From assembly GCA_028716975.1 (NCBI GenBank), contig JAQUOU010000009.1, positions 62,001-126,000 on the forward strand: DNA of 64,000 bases, read 5' to 3'. Shown one piece after another: positions 9,224-19,672 of this stretch. Within the stretch, counting starts at the first letter, position 1. Each line of letters opens with the position of its first letter. Position numbers and translations under genes: made by a program. This DNA comes from Methylobacter sp. Its GTDB lineage: Bacteria > Pseudomonadota > Gammaproteobacteria > Methylococcales > Methylomonadaceae. Under the pieces are notes generated by a model. The model made no database searches and was not told the DNA's origin. It saw only the letters and a list, made by a program, of their open reading frames with translations.

Positions 9224-9877
9224 ATGAGTATTAAACCCATTGCCTCAACTAACATCGTTTGGCATCACGCCACTGTAACCCGCACCCGCCGCGAAGCGCA
9301 AAATGGGCATCGCGGCGCCATCATCTGGTTTACCGGCTTATCCGGAGCGGGTAAATCCACCCTGGCTCATGCCGTCGAAGAATTTTTACATCAAGGCGGC
9401 TGCCGCACCTTTGTATTGGATGGCGATAATGTGCGCCACGGATTATGCAGCGATTTGGCGTTCTCCGCTAAAGACCGGCAGGAAAACATCCGCCGCATCG
9501 GTGAGATGGCTAAACTTTTCATGGAAGCAGGTATTATTGTGCTGACTGCCTTTATCTCGCCTTATCTTGCCGGCCGCGAACGCGTGCGCGCTATGGTTGA
9601 GCAAGGCGACTTTCTTGAAGTTTATTGCGACACTCCTATCGAAATCTGCGAAACCCGCGATATAAAAGGCCTCTATAAAAAAGCCCGTGATGGACAGATT
9701 GCCGAATTCACCGGCATTTCCTCGCCCTACGAAGCTCCGAAAACGCCTGAACTCACCGTGAACACCGGCGCAGCAGAATTGCAGATTTGTGTGCAACAGG
9801 TTATTGATGAAATGATTAGTCGTGGTATTATTAATAGCGCCAGCTTTAACTTTATACAGGACGCCACTGATTTATAA
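9224..9877 (+). CDS. cysC: Adenylylsulfate kinase
   Basis: A 217-residue APS kinase that phosphorylates APS to PAPS. Seen in order: N-terminal [13 protein letters not shown]-loop GLSGAGKST (about residues 38-46), the [12 protein letters not shown]-binding block, the [13 protein letters not shown] loop, and the specificity stretch [24 protein letters not shown]. It stands alone, without the cysD/cysN ATP-sulfurylase genes. PAPS is also the donor for sulfotransferases, and a sulfotransferase-family gene lies at 43949, so a role in glycan sulfation is possible (inference). The ATG has only a weak ribosome site. Confidence 0.95.
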   Translation: MSIKPIASTNIVWHHATVTRTRREAQNGHRGAIIWFTGLSGAGKSTLAHAVEEFLHQGGCRTFVLDGDNVRHGLCSDLAFSAKDRQENIRRIGEMAKLFMEAGIIVLTAFISPYLAGRERVRAMVEQGDFLEVYCDTPIEICETRDIKGLYKKARDGQIAEFTGISSPYEAPKTPELTVNTGAAELQICVQQVIDEMISRGIINSASFNFIQDATDL

Positions 9878-10355
9878 GTAATTTCAAGTGTATACTGATT
9901 AACGCGACACGCTTTCGCCTGCCAGCGTAAGCATAGAAACCAATGGCTGCTGCGCACCTTGCCGGATTGGGGCGGGCTAGGGTATTATACCATCCTTCGA
10001 TTTCGGCTTAACCAGACAAGATGCTTTTAGGGCATTACGCAATGTAATCTTTGCGCGGCGGATAACTAAACAATGCGACTCTCTCGACAAACACAGCAAA
10101 TTATCTGAGAGACTTTTGGTGCCGAGGCTAATGTAAAACTTTTGGATCAAGAATAAACAATGACGCAGGGGCCAACAATATGACCTCCCATCTATCACGA
10201 CGAAGATTGAACGTAAAACCTTGCAACTTGCTGCCAGGTTTCAATTATGCATAGGCGACCAACCTATTTATGTGCTGGTACTTGACCCTAACACCCCCGG
10301 CAATCGGTACACGAGCGAGCCTCCATTAACTGGAATAAGACTACGAGGTCAACAT
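9878..10355. other. Intergenic stretch before a TA module
   Basis: About 480 bases between cysC and the vapB-like gene. The frame of the antitoxin is open upstream to 10221, but that extension has no ribosome site and no family resemblance, so it is treated as non-coding. Nothing else could be recognised. Confidence 0.5.
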
Positions 10356-10580
10356 ATGACTACAACAGAAAAACTATATGAAGCGGTGCAGGATCTACCG
10401 GAGCCGGTAATCGCGGAGCTTCTGGATTTTGCAGAGTTTTTGCGCTCGAAAGTACGCAATAGGCCTCCAACTTCAAGCGATGAATTGTTGGTTGACTTAA
10501 AGGGCGGATTGGAAAACTCCCTCACTTTTGCGGGCGAATCTTTGAAGATTCAAAAACAGTTGCGTAATGAATGGCAATAA
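10356..10580 (+). CDS. Antitoxin, DUF2281/VapB-like
   Basis: A 74-residue protein starting at the ATG at 10356, preceded by GAGGT. It has the DUF2281 pattern: TTTEKLYEAVQDLPEPVIAELLDFAEFLR, a helical N-terminus common in antitoxins paired with PIN toxins, and an acidic C-terminus that would wrap the toxin. It overlaps the PIN gene by 14 bases, as is usual for these operons. It probably represses its own promoter. Confidence 0.75.
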   Translation: MTTTEKLYEAVQDLPEPVIAELLDFAEFLRSKVRNRPPTSSDELLVDLKGGLENSLTFAGESLKIQKQLRNEWQ

Positions 10581-10947
10581 ATATCTACTGGATACCAATT
10601 TTATTCTTGGCATCCTGAAATCCGACCCCCTCGTGCTTGCCCAGGCATCTGCGCGTCAGCTTCATGTTGGTGAATGCTCATACAGTGCAATTACGCGAAT
10701 GGAGCTGCTGGGCTTTCACCGCATCACCCGGGAAGAGGAATCGTTAATCAGACAGAAACTTAATCGCCTTACCTACTTGCCTTTGACCGGAACCATAGAA
10801 AATGTAGTGATAGACCTGCGTCAGACTCGCAAGATCAAACTGCCGGATGCAATCATTGCTGCAACTGCGCTGTGTTTCGATATTGAATTATTGACATTGG
10901 ATCAGCACCTTTTGTCGGTAGTGAATTCATCCTCCAAATTAAAGTAA
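10567..10947 (+). CDS. vapC: PIN-domain toxin (VapC family)
   Basis: A 126-residue PIN-domain ribonuclease. The acidic active-site residues are visible: Asp in YLLDTNFI near residue 9, a glutamate in ITRMELLGF, Asp in KLPDAIIAATAL (about residue 99) and a final Asp in LLTLDQHL. VapC toxins cleave tRNA or rRNA when not held by the antitoxin. The start overlaps the antitoxin gene, and the reading frame is intact. The pair sits inside the polysaccharide locus between cysC and wzt. Confidence 0.85.
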   Translation: MNGNKYLLDTNFILGILKSDPLVLAQASARQLHVGECSYSAITRMELLGFHRITREEESLIRQKLNRLTYLPLTGTIENVVIDLRQTRKIKLPDAIIAATALCFDIELLTLDQHLLSVVNSSSKLK

Positions 10948-10976
10948 GCCACTTGAACCTAAATCCCAAGATTGTA

Positions 10977-11230
10977 ATGAATCCAACCTTGGATTTACCA
11001 GTAGCCCGTTTTCTGCATACGTTAGAGATAGTCGCGAAAGAAGGAAAACATCTGACCTATAACTGGAACGGTCTGTAAACCAGAAGGCAATTGATGTCAA
11101 GCGGGTAGACAGTCTGGAGCTAAACTCCGGTTGTGGCGAGCAACTGAAAGCCTTTGTATCCCGGTTTGGCAGAATGCAAGATGCAATGACCCTAATGGAA
11201 CAAAAAAAGAAAGCCTATCTGAAGAACTGA
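10977..11230 (+). pseudogene. Fragment of a HEPN-like toxin gene
   Basis: Two pieces in different frames. From ATG 10977, MNPTLDLPVARFLHTLEIV and AKEGKHLTY run to a TAA; from about 11105 the other frame reads LKAFVSRFGRMQDAM and ends at TGA 11228. These match in order the N-terminal part of the intact protein at 37879-38382 (LALKEAEHLRY, then VEAFVSRFGRLQDHL). The fragment is frameshifted and lacks the C-terminal catalytic half, so it is a dead relic. Confidence 0.6.
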
Positions 11231-11248
11231 CCCTGCCGGGACAGGTTA

Positions 11249-11497
11249 ATGACAAATACTATGAAACAAATTGAATTGCCGCAAACAGGGGTGTCGGAAA
11301 ATACGGCCGGCATCGCCATCCGTATACAAAACCTCAGCAAATGCTACCAGATCTATGACGCTCCACATGACCGGCTCAAGCAGTTTGTCGTGCCTCGTGG
11401 GCAGCGGTTGTTTTGGCAAAAGCCCAAGCAATATTTCCGGGATTATTGGGCGCTAAAAGAGGTATCGTTTGAAATCAAAAAAGGTGAAATCATATAG
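11249..11497 (+). pseudogene. Truncated second Wzt ATPase (5' fragment)
   Basis: An 82-residue open frame matching the first part of Wzt: IAIRIQNLSKCYQIYDAPHD, then QYFRDYWALKEVSFEIKKGE, ending at a TAG just where the Walker A loop should begin. The same segment of the intact wzt at 12372 is similar but clearly diverged, so this is an old paralogue or a foreign second copy rather than a recent duplication. The break point lies a few bases before an inverted-repeat element (11505-11695), which probably caused the truncation. Confidence 0.85.
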
Positions 11498-11504
11498 CTG
11501 TTCT

Positions 11505-11695
11505 GGGGTGCGATTAAAAGTGCGGTTTAAGTTCCAGCACAGGCTTGACCGTTCGTCCTGAGCCTGTCGAAGGATGATCGGTTAAGCCATCCATGGTTCG
11601 ACAAGCTCACCACGAACGGCTTAACCTGACACCCTACAGAAAATGGACGTAAGGCTGGTAAGTATCGGGGGTAAATCCCACTTTTAATCACACCC
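11505..11695. repeat. MITE-like element truncating the wzt copy
   Basis: Inverted ends at 11505-11522 (GGGGTGCGATTAAAAGTG) and 11679-11695 pair with one mismatch. The interior, about 11540-11625, is an imperfect palindrome of the dispersed repeat CGTTCGTCCTGAGCCTGTCG. It has no coding capacity. It lies 8 bp after the premature stop of the wzt fragment. Confidence 0.7.
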
Positions 11696-11752
11696 GTTGC
11701 GCTGTAATTAATTAACAACGATGAATTCACGAACTACAATTGAGAGGTTTAA

Positions 11753-11980
11753 ATGCTACAAAGTTACGAAGCCATTTATGATCATGGTCGCTTGACTTGG
11801 CTGGGAGATAAGCCATCCGTAGAAGAAGCGCATGTTATTGTTACTTTATTGCCTGCCGAAGAAGCGCCTGCGCTAAAACGAAAGCGCCGGCCATCCTCGC
11901 GCATAGCCGGTCAAGGCAAAATTCCGGGAGATATTATTGCGCCGGCTGCGTCTACTGAGGATTGGAGCGCGTTGGTATGA
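11753..11980 (+). CDS. Antitoxin partner of the PIN toxin
   Basis: A 75-residue protein that begins MLQSYEAIYDHGRLTWL, the short beta-strand start common to small antitoxins encoded before PIN toxins, and ends in a lysine/arginine-rich then acidic tail. Its stop overlaps the toxin start (ATGA). The ribosome site GAGAGG lies upstream. DNA-binding autoregulation is expected from the family but is not proven here. Confidence 0.65.
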   Translation: MLQSYEAIYDHGRLTWLGDKPSVEEAHVIVTLLPAEEAPALKRKRRPSSRIAGQGKIPGDIIAPAASTEDWSALV

Positions 11981-12372
11981 TTCTATTGGATACACATATC
12001 CGGGTCACCTGGATCCTGCTCGGTCGCGATGCTTTAAAACCAAACATTGCATCTGCGATTGAAGAGGCCGACAGAGTCGTGGTTTCCGCCCTATCCAGCT
12101 TTGATGTTATTCTGTCAGTCAAGGGGCGAAAACTGGATTTGCCTCTCTCAACCGATGAGTGGATAAAAGAAGCCCTGGCGCCATCAGCGATTGAGTGTTT
12201 GCCTGTTACTTGCTCGATTGCACAGCGATCTGTTAATTTAACGGATATACATCGTGACCCGGCTGATCGGATGATCATTGCAACAACTCTGGAGTATAAT
12301 GCTCACTTGGCCAGTTGTGACACGGCATTTCCAAATTATCCCGAGCTTTCCGGTTATTTGTTGATGGGATAA
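11977..12372 (+). CDS. PIN-domain toxin (VapC-like) coupled to wzt
   Basis: A 131-residue PIN protein starting MILLDTHIRVTWILL. The conserved aspartates appear in LLDTH, DPADRMIIATT and LASCDTAF. The second acidic position, usually a glutamate (as in SxxxWE), reads SSFDV here, so an Asp may replace Glu. The ATG overlaps the antitoxin stop by ATGA. Its own TAA overlaps the wzt ATG (TAATG), so translation of wzt is probably coupled to this toxin. Whether the toxin is active is unknown. Confidence 0.75.
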   Translation: MILLDTHIRVTWILLGRDALKPNIASAIEEADRVVVSALSSFDVILSVKGRKLDLPLSTDEWIKEALAPSAIECLPVTCSIAQRSVNLTDIHRDPADRMIIATTLEYNAHLASCDTAFPNYPELSGYLLMG

Positions 12373-13733
12373 TGAGCATGACTGATATCGCCATCCGCGT
12401 TACCAACCTCAGCAAGAGCTACCAGATCTATGACGCCCCGCGCGACCGGCTCAAGCAATTTATCGCGCCCCGATTGCAGCGCTTGTTCTTGCAAAAGCCC
12501 AGGCAATATTTCCGCGAATTCTGGGCCCTGAAAGACGTCTCGTTTGAAGTCAAAAAGGGCGAGACTGTCGGCATTATCGGGCGCAACGGCTCGGGCAAAT
12601 CCACGTTGCTGCAAATGATCTGCGGCACCCTTAACCCAACCGGCGGCAGCGTGCAAACCAATGGCCGCATCGCCGCCCTGCTGGAACTTGGCTCCGGTTT
12701 TAATCCCGAGTTTACCGGCAGGGAAAACGTTTATATGAACGGCGCTGTACTGGGCCTAAGCCATGATGAAATTGATGCCCGGTTTAATGACATCGCGGCT
12801 TTTGCCGACATTGGCGAGTTTATCGAACAGCCAACCAAGAAGTACTCTAGCGGTATGGTTGTGCGCCTGGCGTTTGCCGTCATCGCCCATGTGGGCGCGG
12901 ATATTTTAGTGATTGATGAGGCCTTGGCCGTGGGTGATGCGTTCTTTACCCAAAAGTGCATGCGTTTTTTGCGTAATTTTATGAAAACCGGAACAGTGCT
13001 GTTTGTAAGCCATAGCACGGACAGCATTAAAAGTCTGTGCAACTATGCCGTGTGGCTTGAGAAGGGGCAGGTGCTGCAGGAAGGCGCGCCCAAGCAGGTG
13101 TGTGAACTTTACCTTGAGGCGTTTTATGAAGCGCAGCAAGGCAAGAGCAGTACCACAAAACTTAAAGCAATTAAGAGCCAGGACACTACACGTTCCCTAA
13201 AAGACCAGCGACTGGAGTTTATTAACGCCAGTAATTTGCGCAACGATTTGCAAATTTTCGAATTTGACCCCGAGTCTGCATCATTTGGCAAGGGTGGTGC
13301 GCAAATTACAAGTGTTGAATTTCTAGACAAGAACAGCTCATTGCTCGCTTGGGTAGTCGGAGGTGAGCAAGTTACCCTGCGTATCCATGCAATAGCACGT
13401 GAACCATTGGATGCTCCAATCATGGGCTTCGCCATTAAAGATCGGCTAGGTCAGGTTCTGTTTGGTGATAATACATATCTTAGTCACAGAGAAGATCCAT
13501 TATTTTGTGAAGCGGGAAAAGAAATACAGGCAGAATTTACATTTCTAATGCCTATACTGCCTGCCGGCGACTACAGCGTAAATGTTGCTATTGCAAATGG
13601 AACACAGAATCAGCATGTTCAGCATCATTGGATACATGATGCAGTACTGTTCAAATCAGAGTCCAGCAGTGTCTCAACAGGACTTATTGGTATACCTATG
13701 CAGCATATAAAACTGAGTGTATCAGAGAATTAG
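12372..13733 (+). CDS. wzt: Polysaccharide exporter ATPase with glycan-binding domain
   Basis: A 453-residue Wzt-type ATPase. Residues 1-245 form the ABC domain: Walker [13 protein letters not shown], signature YSSGM, Walker [13 protein letters not shown] and switch VSHS. A linker leads to a C-terminal beta domain (about 300-453) of the Wzt_C type, which in studied systems recognises the capped end of the O-polysaccharide before export. It should work with Wzm (6879). The start ATG overlaps the stop of the upstream PIN toxin; the next gene follows within 25 bp. Confidence 0.93.
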   Translation: MSMTDIAIRVTNLSKSYQIYDAPRDRLKQFIAPRLQRLFLQKPRQYFREFWALKDVSFEVKKGETVGIIGRNGSGKSTLLQMICGTLNPTGGSVQTNGRIAALLELGSGFNPEFTGRENVYMNGAVLGLSHDEIDARFNDIAAFADIGEFIEQPTKKYSSGMVVRLAFAVIAHVGADILVIDEALAVGDAFFTQKCMRFLRNFMKTGTVLFVSHSTDSIKSLCNYAVWLEKGQVLQEGAPKQVCELYLEAFYEAQQGKSSTTKLKAIKSQDTTRSLKDQRLEFINASNLRNDLQIFEFDPESASFGKGGAQITSVEFLDKNSSLLAWVVGGEQVTLRIHAIAREPLDAPIMGFAIKDRLGQVLFGDNTYLSHREDPLFCEAGKEIQAEFTFLMPILPAGDYSVNVAIANGTQNQHVQHHWIHDAVLFKSESSSVSTGLIGIPMQHIKLSVSEN

Positions 13734-13756
13734 GCGTGAAGAGAGAATTTGAAAAT

Positions 13757-16700
13757 ATGAAATTTACCGGTGAGCGTTATATTCCAACCGAGCAAGGCAG
13801 AATCCGTCTGGAGCATTATCATCGTTACGCAACAGTGCTGGATATGGTTAAAGAGAAAGATATCCTGGATGTGGCATGCGGCGAAGGTTATGGCTCATTC
13901 CTCATGGCCGATGGGGCGCGTTCGGTTGTCGGCGTGGATATTTCGGATGAGGTCGTTCACCATGCTTCGGCTACTTATACAAAATCCAATCTGAGGTTTC
14001 TCCAGGGCAGTGCAACGAATCTCAATTTTGCTGATGCCTCATTTGATGTAGTTGTTTCCTTTGAAACCATCGAACACTTGGCCGAGCAAGCGCAAATGCT
14101 TGCAGAAATCAGGCGGGTACTGCGCCCGGCCGGATTGCTTGTTATCTCTTCACCCAATCGGCCTATCTATTCTGAAGAGAGCGGAGAGCATAATGAATTT
14201 CATGTCAAGGAGCTTGATTTTAAGGAATTCGATGAATTGCTGAAAACGCAGTTTCAGGCAATACAATATTTCGGCCAGCGCATGTTGATGGGTTCTGTTA
14301 TTCAGCCGCTTGAAGGCGGGCAAAATTCATTTCGAGCCTGGCATGATGACGGTAATAATTTGAAGCCGCATGCGGGCCATTTGACAGAGCCAGTTTACTT
14401 TGTGGCAGTCTGTGGAGCACACAGGTCCGACTTGCCAGGTATTGACACGTCTGTTCTTTATCCGGACAAGCTGGATTTGGTTAAACACTACGTAGGTTTT
14501 GCGAAATGGGCGCAAGCATTGGACAAAATTGTGATTGAGCGCGACAGACAAAGCGCCAACCTTCACCAAACTGTGGCTGAACGTGATAGTCAGATCGCTA
14601 ACCTCCATCAAACCGTGGCGGAACGCGACAAGTGGATCGCTGACCTCAGCCAGGCTGTGGCTGAACGCGAACGCAGAAGTACGGACCGATTGGCGGCAAT
14701 GGTGAGTAAGCTGGCAGAAGAGGCATACGTACGAGTTGGACAAATTGACAGCCTCAACCAGACTGTGCATGAGAAAGATGTGGATATTGACCATCTTAAT
14801 TCAGTGATAAGCGGGCATGAAGACCAGCTTGCCAGCCTCAATCAGGTCGTGAACGAGCGCGAAGATCAGCTTGCCAGCCTTAACCAGGCCGTAACGGAAC
14901 GCAATGGCCAAATTGACAGCCTCAACCAGACGGTGCATGAGAAAGAGGCGCGTATTGACCATCTGGATTCCGTGATAAGCGGGCATGAAGACCAGCTTGC
15001 CAGCCTAAATTTGGCTGTAACGGAACGCGATGAATCGATAAATAATCTTACGAAGGAAACGGTGAGTAGAGGTGAATGGGCATTGCGCTTAGACGCAGAG
15101 CTTAAGGAGGAACGCGTCAGATTGCTGCAAATTCCGCAAACCAATTCCTGGCGATTGACTTTGCCATTACGTGAAACGCGGCGCTGGATTTCTGCTCCGG
15201 ATCAGCAGGCGAAGCGCTATACAAAGGTTTTTCCAGGCTTGGCTAAACGACTCTACCAATGGCTGCCGTTGAGCTATCAAGCTAAAGCAACCCATCGCAA
15301 TCTTATTTCAAAATACTTTCCGAAAATGCTTTTGGCAAGCGGGAGCCCTTCGGCAACTATCTCAGCGTTGAGCATTCCCAATCCAGGTTTGTTTGTCAGT
15401 ACTTCCGGGCAAACCATGGATATGGGTATTGAGCCCGTTGACATTAATTTAAGCTCTTCTTGTCATCCGATCGTGTCGGTAATTATTCCCGTTTTCGGTA
15501 AGCTTGATTACACTTTGCGTTGCCTGGCTTCTATCGCTTCAACTCCACCTGGCGTGGATTTTGAAGTCATCGTTGTGGATGACTGCTCTCCGGATCAATC
15601 GGCGGAAGAAATATCAAAAATTAAAAGTGTGCGGTTGATCCGTAATTCGCAAAATCAAGGGTTCATTCGCTCGTGCAACGCGGGTGCAAAAGCGGCTCAG
15701 GGTGATTACCTGTATTTCCTGAATAACGATACCGAAGTGACACCCGGATGGATGGATGAACTGCTGCGCACTTTCCGGGAATTCCCCGGCACTGGCTTGG
15801 CGGGCTCAAAACTCATTTATCCTGATGGGCGATTGCAAGAAGCCGGCGGCATCATCTGGCAAGATGGCAGCGCCTGGAATTTTGGGCGCTTCCAGGATCC
15901 ACAGCTTCCCATTTACAACTATGCCAGGGAGGTGGATTATTGCTCGGGCGCCTCCATCATAGTGCCCAAGGCACTGTTTGATGAACTGGGCGGCTTTGAC
16001 GAGCATTACCTGCCCGCTTACTGCGAAGACTCCGATCTAGCTCTAAGGATTCGGGATCATGGGTACCGGGTCATTTATCAACCACTCTCCGTCGTGGTGC
16101 ATTACGAAGGGATCACTTCGGGAACGGATACAACTCAAGGAGCTAAAGCCTATCAAGTGGAAAACTTAAAGAAGCAGTTTCAGAGATGGGAAAAACGCAT
16201 TATAAAACACCAAGCTCCGGGAATGGACGTCGACACTGCTAAAGATCGCATGGCCAAACGCCGTGTCCTGGTACTGGATCATTGTACGCCAACTCCTAAT
16301 ATGGATTCCGGCTCAATCGATACCTTCAACATTCTACTTCTAATGCGGGAGATGGGCTTTCAAGCGACTTTTATTCCTGAACACAATTTTCTATACTTGC
16401 CCGATTATACTTCGGCGCTGCAAAGAATAGGTGTTGAGATGCTGTACGCCCCTTATTGCACATCAGTTGAGCAGCACTTGAAAGAATTTGGCGGTCGGTA
16501 TGATCTCGCTTTTCTCTTCCGTGTGGGTGTCGTTCAACGCCACCTTAAAACGATTCGCAGACATTGTAAAAAGGCTAAGGTACTTTTCCATACAGTGGAT
16601 TTGCATCACATCAGAATGCTGCGGGAAGCTGAGTTGTTTAACGATATGGCAAAACAACAGGCGGCAGAAGAAATGAGGGAATCAGAACTGGCCGCTATTA

Positions 16701-17413
16701 GTGCTGTTGATATGACAACTGTAGTCAGTACTATGGAGCTTGAATGGCTTCGCACAGAGTTGCCCAACGAAAAAATCCATGTGCTTCCTTTTTCCAGAAG
16801 CATTCGTGGCACTGAAAAGGGCTTCCTTGATCGACGTGACATTGTGTTTGTTGGAGGGTATGAACATCACCCCAATGTGGATGCAGTCCAATATTTTGTC
16901 AACGAAGTAATGCCCTTCCTGCGTCGTCTTCTACCGGGTATTTACTTCCATGTGGTAGGGAGCAAGGCGACGGCAGAAATATTCGCATTGGAGGCGAAAG
17001 ATGTTGTTATCACCGGCTTTGTTGATGACCTCAATCCGTTCCTGGATAAAATGCGCGTTTCGGTAGCGCCCTTGAGATATGGCGCGGGCATTAAAGGCAA
17101 AATTGGCACCGCTATGACGGTAGGTTTGCCCGTTGTGGCCACGCCGCTGGCGGCAGAAGGGATGTCGGTAACAGATGGGGAAAACATCGTGGTTTCAGAG
17201 GGAGGGGAGCAATTTGCTGAGGCCGTTGCAAGACTCTACCAGGATGAAGCTCTATGGAATCGAATAAGCCGAAACGGGCTAGAGCTTGCGGAAAACTTAT
17301 GGGGCGCAGAGGCGGCCTGGAGAATTTTGTCAGATATAATGGCTGAATTAGGTCTTGATGCTGCGCGAGGCACAAGGAAGCTGTTACTTTATAATGCGAA
17401 TTCGCAAGTATGA
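13757..17413 (+). CDS. Methyltransferase-coiled coil-GT2-GT4 multidomain protein
   Basis: A 1218-residue cytoplasmic protein with four parts. Residues about 30-160 are a class I SAM methyltransferase ([11 protein letters not shown], then FETIEHL). About 257-445 is a coiled coil made of repeated units such as [12 protein letters not shown] and HEDQLASLN. About 572-800 is a GT2 glycosyltransferase ([24 protein letters not shown]). About 836-1210 is a GT4-type domain ([10 protein letters not shown], then [12 protein letters not shown]). The design recalls WbdD-like chain-terminating methyltransferases whose coiled coil measures O-antigen length, next to Wzt with its glycan-binding domain, but here glycosyltransferases follow. 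[10 protein letters not shown] is the usual family start; a GTG at 13736 is an alternative. It overlaps the next gene by ATGA. Confidence 0.88.
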   Translation: MKFTGERYIPTEQGRIRLEHYHRYATVLDMVKEKDILDVACGEGYGSFLMADGARSVVGVDISDEVVHHASATYTKSNLRFLQGSATNLNFADASFDVVVSFETIEHLAEQAQMLAEIRRVLRPAGLLVISSPNRPIYSEESGEHNEFHVKELDFKEFDELLKTQFQAIQYFGQRMLMGSVIQPLEGGQNSFRAWHDDGNNLKPHAGHLTEPVYFVAVCGAHRSDLPGIDTSVLYPDKLDLVKHYVGFAKWAQALDKIVIERDRQSANLHQTVAERDSQIANLHQTVAERDKWIADLSQAVAERERRSTDRLAAMVSKLAEEAYVRVGQIDSLNQTVHEKDVDIDHLNSVISGHEDQLASLNQVVNEREDQLASLNQAVTERNGQIDSLNQTVHEKEARIDHLDSVISGHEDQLASLNLAVTERDESINNLTKETVSRGEWALRLDAELKEERVRLLQIPQTNSWRLTLPLRETRRWISAPDQQAKRYTKVFPGLAKRLYQWLPLSYQAKATHRNLISKYFPKMLLASGSPSATISALSIPNPGLFVSTSGQTMDMGIEPVDINLSSSCHPIVSVIIPVFGKLDYTLRCLASIASTPPGVDFEVIVVDDCSPDQSAEEISKIKSVRLIRNSQNQGFIRSCNAGAKAAQGDYLYFLNNDTEVTPGWMDELLRTFREFPGTGLAGSKLIYPDGRLQEAGGIIWQDGSAWNFGRFQDPQLPIYNYAREVDYCSGASIIVPKALFDELGGFDEHYLPAYCEDSDLALRIRDHGYRVIYQPLSVVVHYEGITSGTDTTQGAKAYQVENLKKQFQRWEKRIIKHQAPGMDVDTAKDRMAKRRVLVLDHCTPTPNMDSGSIDTFNILLLMREMGFQATFIPEHNFLYLPDYTSALQRIGVEMLYAPYCTSVEQHLKEFGGRYDLAFLFRVGVVQRHLKTIRRHCKKAKVLFHTVDLHHIRMLREAELFNDMAKQQAAEEMRESELAAISAVDMTTVVSTMELEWLRTELPNEKIHVLPFSRSIRGTEKGFLDRRDIVFVGGYEHHPNVDAVQYFVNEVMPFLRRLLPGIYFHVVGSKATAEIFALEAKDVVITGFVDDLNPFLDKMRVSVAPLRYGAGIKGKIGTAMTVGLPVVATPLAAEGMSVTDGENIVVSEGGEQFAEAVARLYQDEALWNRISRNGLELAENLWGAEAAWRILSDIMAELGLDAARGTRKLLLYNANSQV

Positions 17414-19587
17414 AAAACATCAAAGCTTTCCCTACAATTTCGGCGAGTCATGACTCTGCTTTGTGCTTTATATTCGGGCTTGTTGTTGGTGCGTTAGTTT
17501 TTGTTAGTTTATGGGGCACAGCCCCGCTTAATCCATTCAATATTGAATGGATATTGAATAATCCGTATGGGTCAGATTTTTGCTTCACGGAAATTGGTGT
17601 CCTTCAGTTCCTTAAATCTGAATGGACCTTTCCACCTGGTTTAACCAATGGATTACTATATCCTACTAGCACGTCCGTTGTTTTTTTTGATGCTATCCCC
17701 CTTGTTGCCATTATTGCAAAGGTGATTCGATTTTTTTATCCACATGATTTCCAATATTTTGGAATCTGGGGTTTTGTGTGTATGGCCCTTCAAGGGGGAA
17801 TTTCCTCACTGATCATAAGAAAATATTGCGCTAATTCTATTATTTCGGCGATTTCATCGGCCTTTTTTTGCTTATCGCCATTTCTTCTAGGAAAGATGTT
17901 TGGTCACGCCTCAATGTCTGGACAGTGGCTCATATTGTTGCCTATTTTGTTTATCTGGTATCGCGATACCAAATTTGTGGCCAATCATGAGATTGTGCTG
18001 TGGTCAGCTATCACGGCTGTCAGCGTTGGCATTCTCGCCTATTTCACCCCAATGGTGTTTTTGTTGATGGTGGTGTACTATGCGGTGGGTGCGCAAAGCT
18101 CCGGCATAGTAAATAATCTAAAGCGTTTTGCGCTTTCTTTTATTTCATCAGTGGCCTGTTGTTTATTCGTACTGTGGTTTATTGGCGGGTTTTTGCCCGG
18201 CAACGATGTCTCCATCTTGGACTATGGAATTGCCCCCTATAACCTAAACGGACTGTTTAATCCTGGATGGTCCTCAAAGATAATCCAAGCTTTTCCTCAT
18301 GGGAAAGGATCCTCTGAGGGTCACGCTTGGCTTGGTCTGGGCGTTATTATCGGCGGACTTTATTTGGCAATCAATGCACTGCTTGTTTCAGAGCAAAATA
18401 TCATTGCTTCAGCCAAGCTCTACTCGCCCTATGTTATAGCGTGTTCCATTCTTATTGCATTCGCAGCTACAAACAAAGTTATGTTTGGAGACTATCTTGT
18501 ATTTTCATACATTTTACCGCAGAAAATTCTTGCTCTGTTCTCGATTTTTCGCACATCTGGCCGGTTTATCTGGCCGGTATGGTATCTTATTGTGATTTTT
18601 ATCATTGGAAATATTTCCGCGATGCCCACGAGAGCGTGGCGAAAAGGCACTTTGATTGCAATTCTGCTCTGTGTGCAGATATTTGATGCAACCCGTTTTT
18701 ACAAAGAGGGCGGCTTGAGTCATACCAGCTTTCCGGAAGCTGTCCCTCCCCCGCTCAGCAGTATTTTATGGGAAAAGCTGGAGCAGCTTTCCATCAAGCA
18801 TGTCGTTTTTATTCCATACAGCGGAAGGCTTCCCCATAATGCCTGGTCTTACATTGCGGCCCAAGCTATACGCCAAGGGGCGACGACCAATGTATTTTGG
18901 CTTGGCCGTACTCCAATGCGGACGATACAGAACAATATCGAACAAAAAATTGTCGAGTTGAAAAGTGGTAGTCTTTCGGATGGCGATTTATTTGTCATTA
19001 ATTATATTCCCATTCTTACGGCGGTGAATTTTTCCAGTGATATTAGGGCTTATCTGGTAGACGATCAGGTGGTACTGGGCAAGCGGGGGCTAGAGAAGAT
19101 TGATGATAGCGTCAAAAGCATCAATGTGAAACGCAGCACTTTAGCCGAGTATCTTAAACATCTCAGGTTGCTGGATTACAATTTCATGATCATTTTGAGC
19201 GGTCGGGAAAAAGACCTACCGGTGGCGCTTGACGATGCTACCCGACAAGAGCTTCATAATCTGAATATCGGGTCAGCTTTAGATCACGCCTCGAATATAA
19301 ATTATGTCAGTGTAATTGGGCCCAACCGGAGCGTTTTGTTTGAGAATCAAGATGGAAGACCTATCACATATTCTAAGCTGAGCAGTGCTATTTTTCCCAT
19401 CCCTATTGAGGTCTCCGTGGATCTTAATTTTGGAGCATTTCCACGAGTTCTTGTAAATGGTATTGATTGCTCACACAGTCATGTCGGCTTGAATATCTGT
19501 GTGTACGATATTAAGTTGAAAAAAATAGTTGAGGTTGGGGCGTTTGACTTATATACGATGGGGAATGGAGTTTATCTTCAGATGTAG
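17410..19587 (+). CDS. Large integral membrane protein (DUF6311-like)
   Basis: A 725-residue protein with about 11-12 membrane helices in the first 430 residues, then a soluble part of about 290 residues. The N-terminal layout, with the acidic loop [14 protein letters not shown] and the later [13 protein letters not shown] segment, resembles the DUF6311 group of polytopic glycosyltransferase-like (GT-C) proteins. It starts inside the previous gene's stop (ATGA), so it is translationally coupled. A role in adding a sugar or other group to the lipid-linked glycan from the periplasmic side is plausible but unproven. Confidence 0.7.
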   Translation: MKNIKAFPTISASHDSALCFIFGLVVGALVFVSLWGTAPLNPFNIEWILNNPYGSDFCFTEIGVLQFLKSEWTFPPGLTNGLLYPTSTSVVFFDAIPLVAIIAKVIRFFYPHDFQYFGIWGFVCMALQGGISSLIIRKYCANSIISAISSAFFCLSPFLLGKMFGHASMSGQWLILLPILFIWYRDTKFVANHEIVLWSAITAVSVGILAYFTPMVFLLMVVYYAVGAQSSGIVNNLKRFALSFISSVACCLFVLWFIGGFLPGNDVSILDYGIAPYNLNGLFNPGWSSKIIQAFPHGKGSSEGHAWLGLGVIIGGLYLAINALLVSEQNIIASAKLYSPYVIACSILIAFAATNKVMFGDYLVFSYILPQKILALFSIFRTSGRFIWPVWYLIVIFIIGNISAMPTRAWRKGTLIAILLCVQIFDATRFYKEGGLSHTSFPEAVPPPLSSILWEKLEQLSIKHVVFIPYSGRLPHNAWSYIAAQAIRQGATTNVFWLGRTPMRTIQNNIEQKIVELKSGSLSDGDLFVINYIPILTAVNFSSDIRAYLVDDQVVLGKRGLEKIDDSVKSINVKRSTLAEYLKHLRLLDYNFMIILSGREKDLPVALDDATRQELHNLNIGSALDHASNINYVSVIGPNRSVLFENQDGRPITYSKLSSAIFPIPIEVSVDLNFGAFPRVLVNGIDCSHSHVGLNICVYDIKLKKIVEVGAFDLYTMGNGVYLQM

Positions 19588-19672
19588 TAAATTTTTGAAA
19601 TTGTTCAATTAATACATTTCATACATAGAATCTTACTTATAAAGTTATGTAGGATTTATCCTGAGTTGAAAA

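Noticed and set aside
10221..10355. N-terminal extension of the DUF2281-like antitoxin
   Set aside because: ATG 10356 has a ribosome site and gives the family length; the extension matches nothing.
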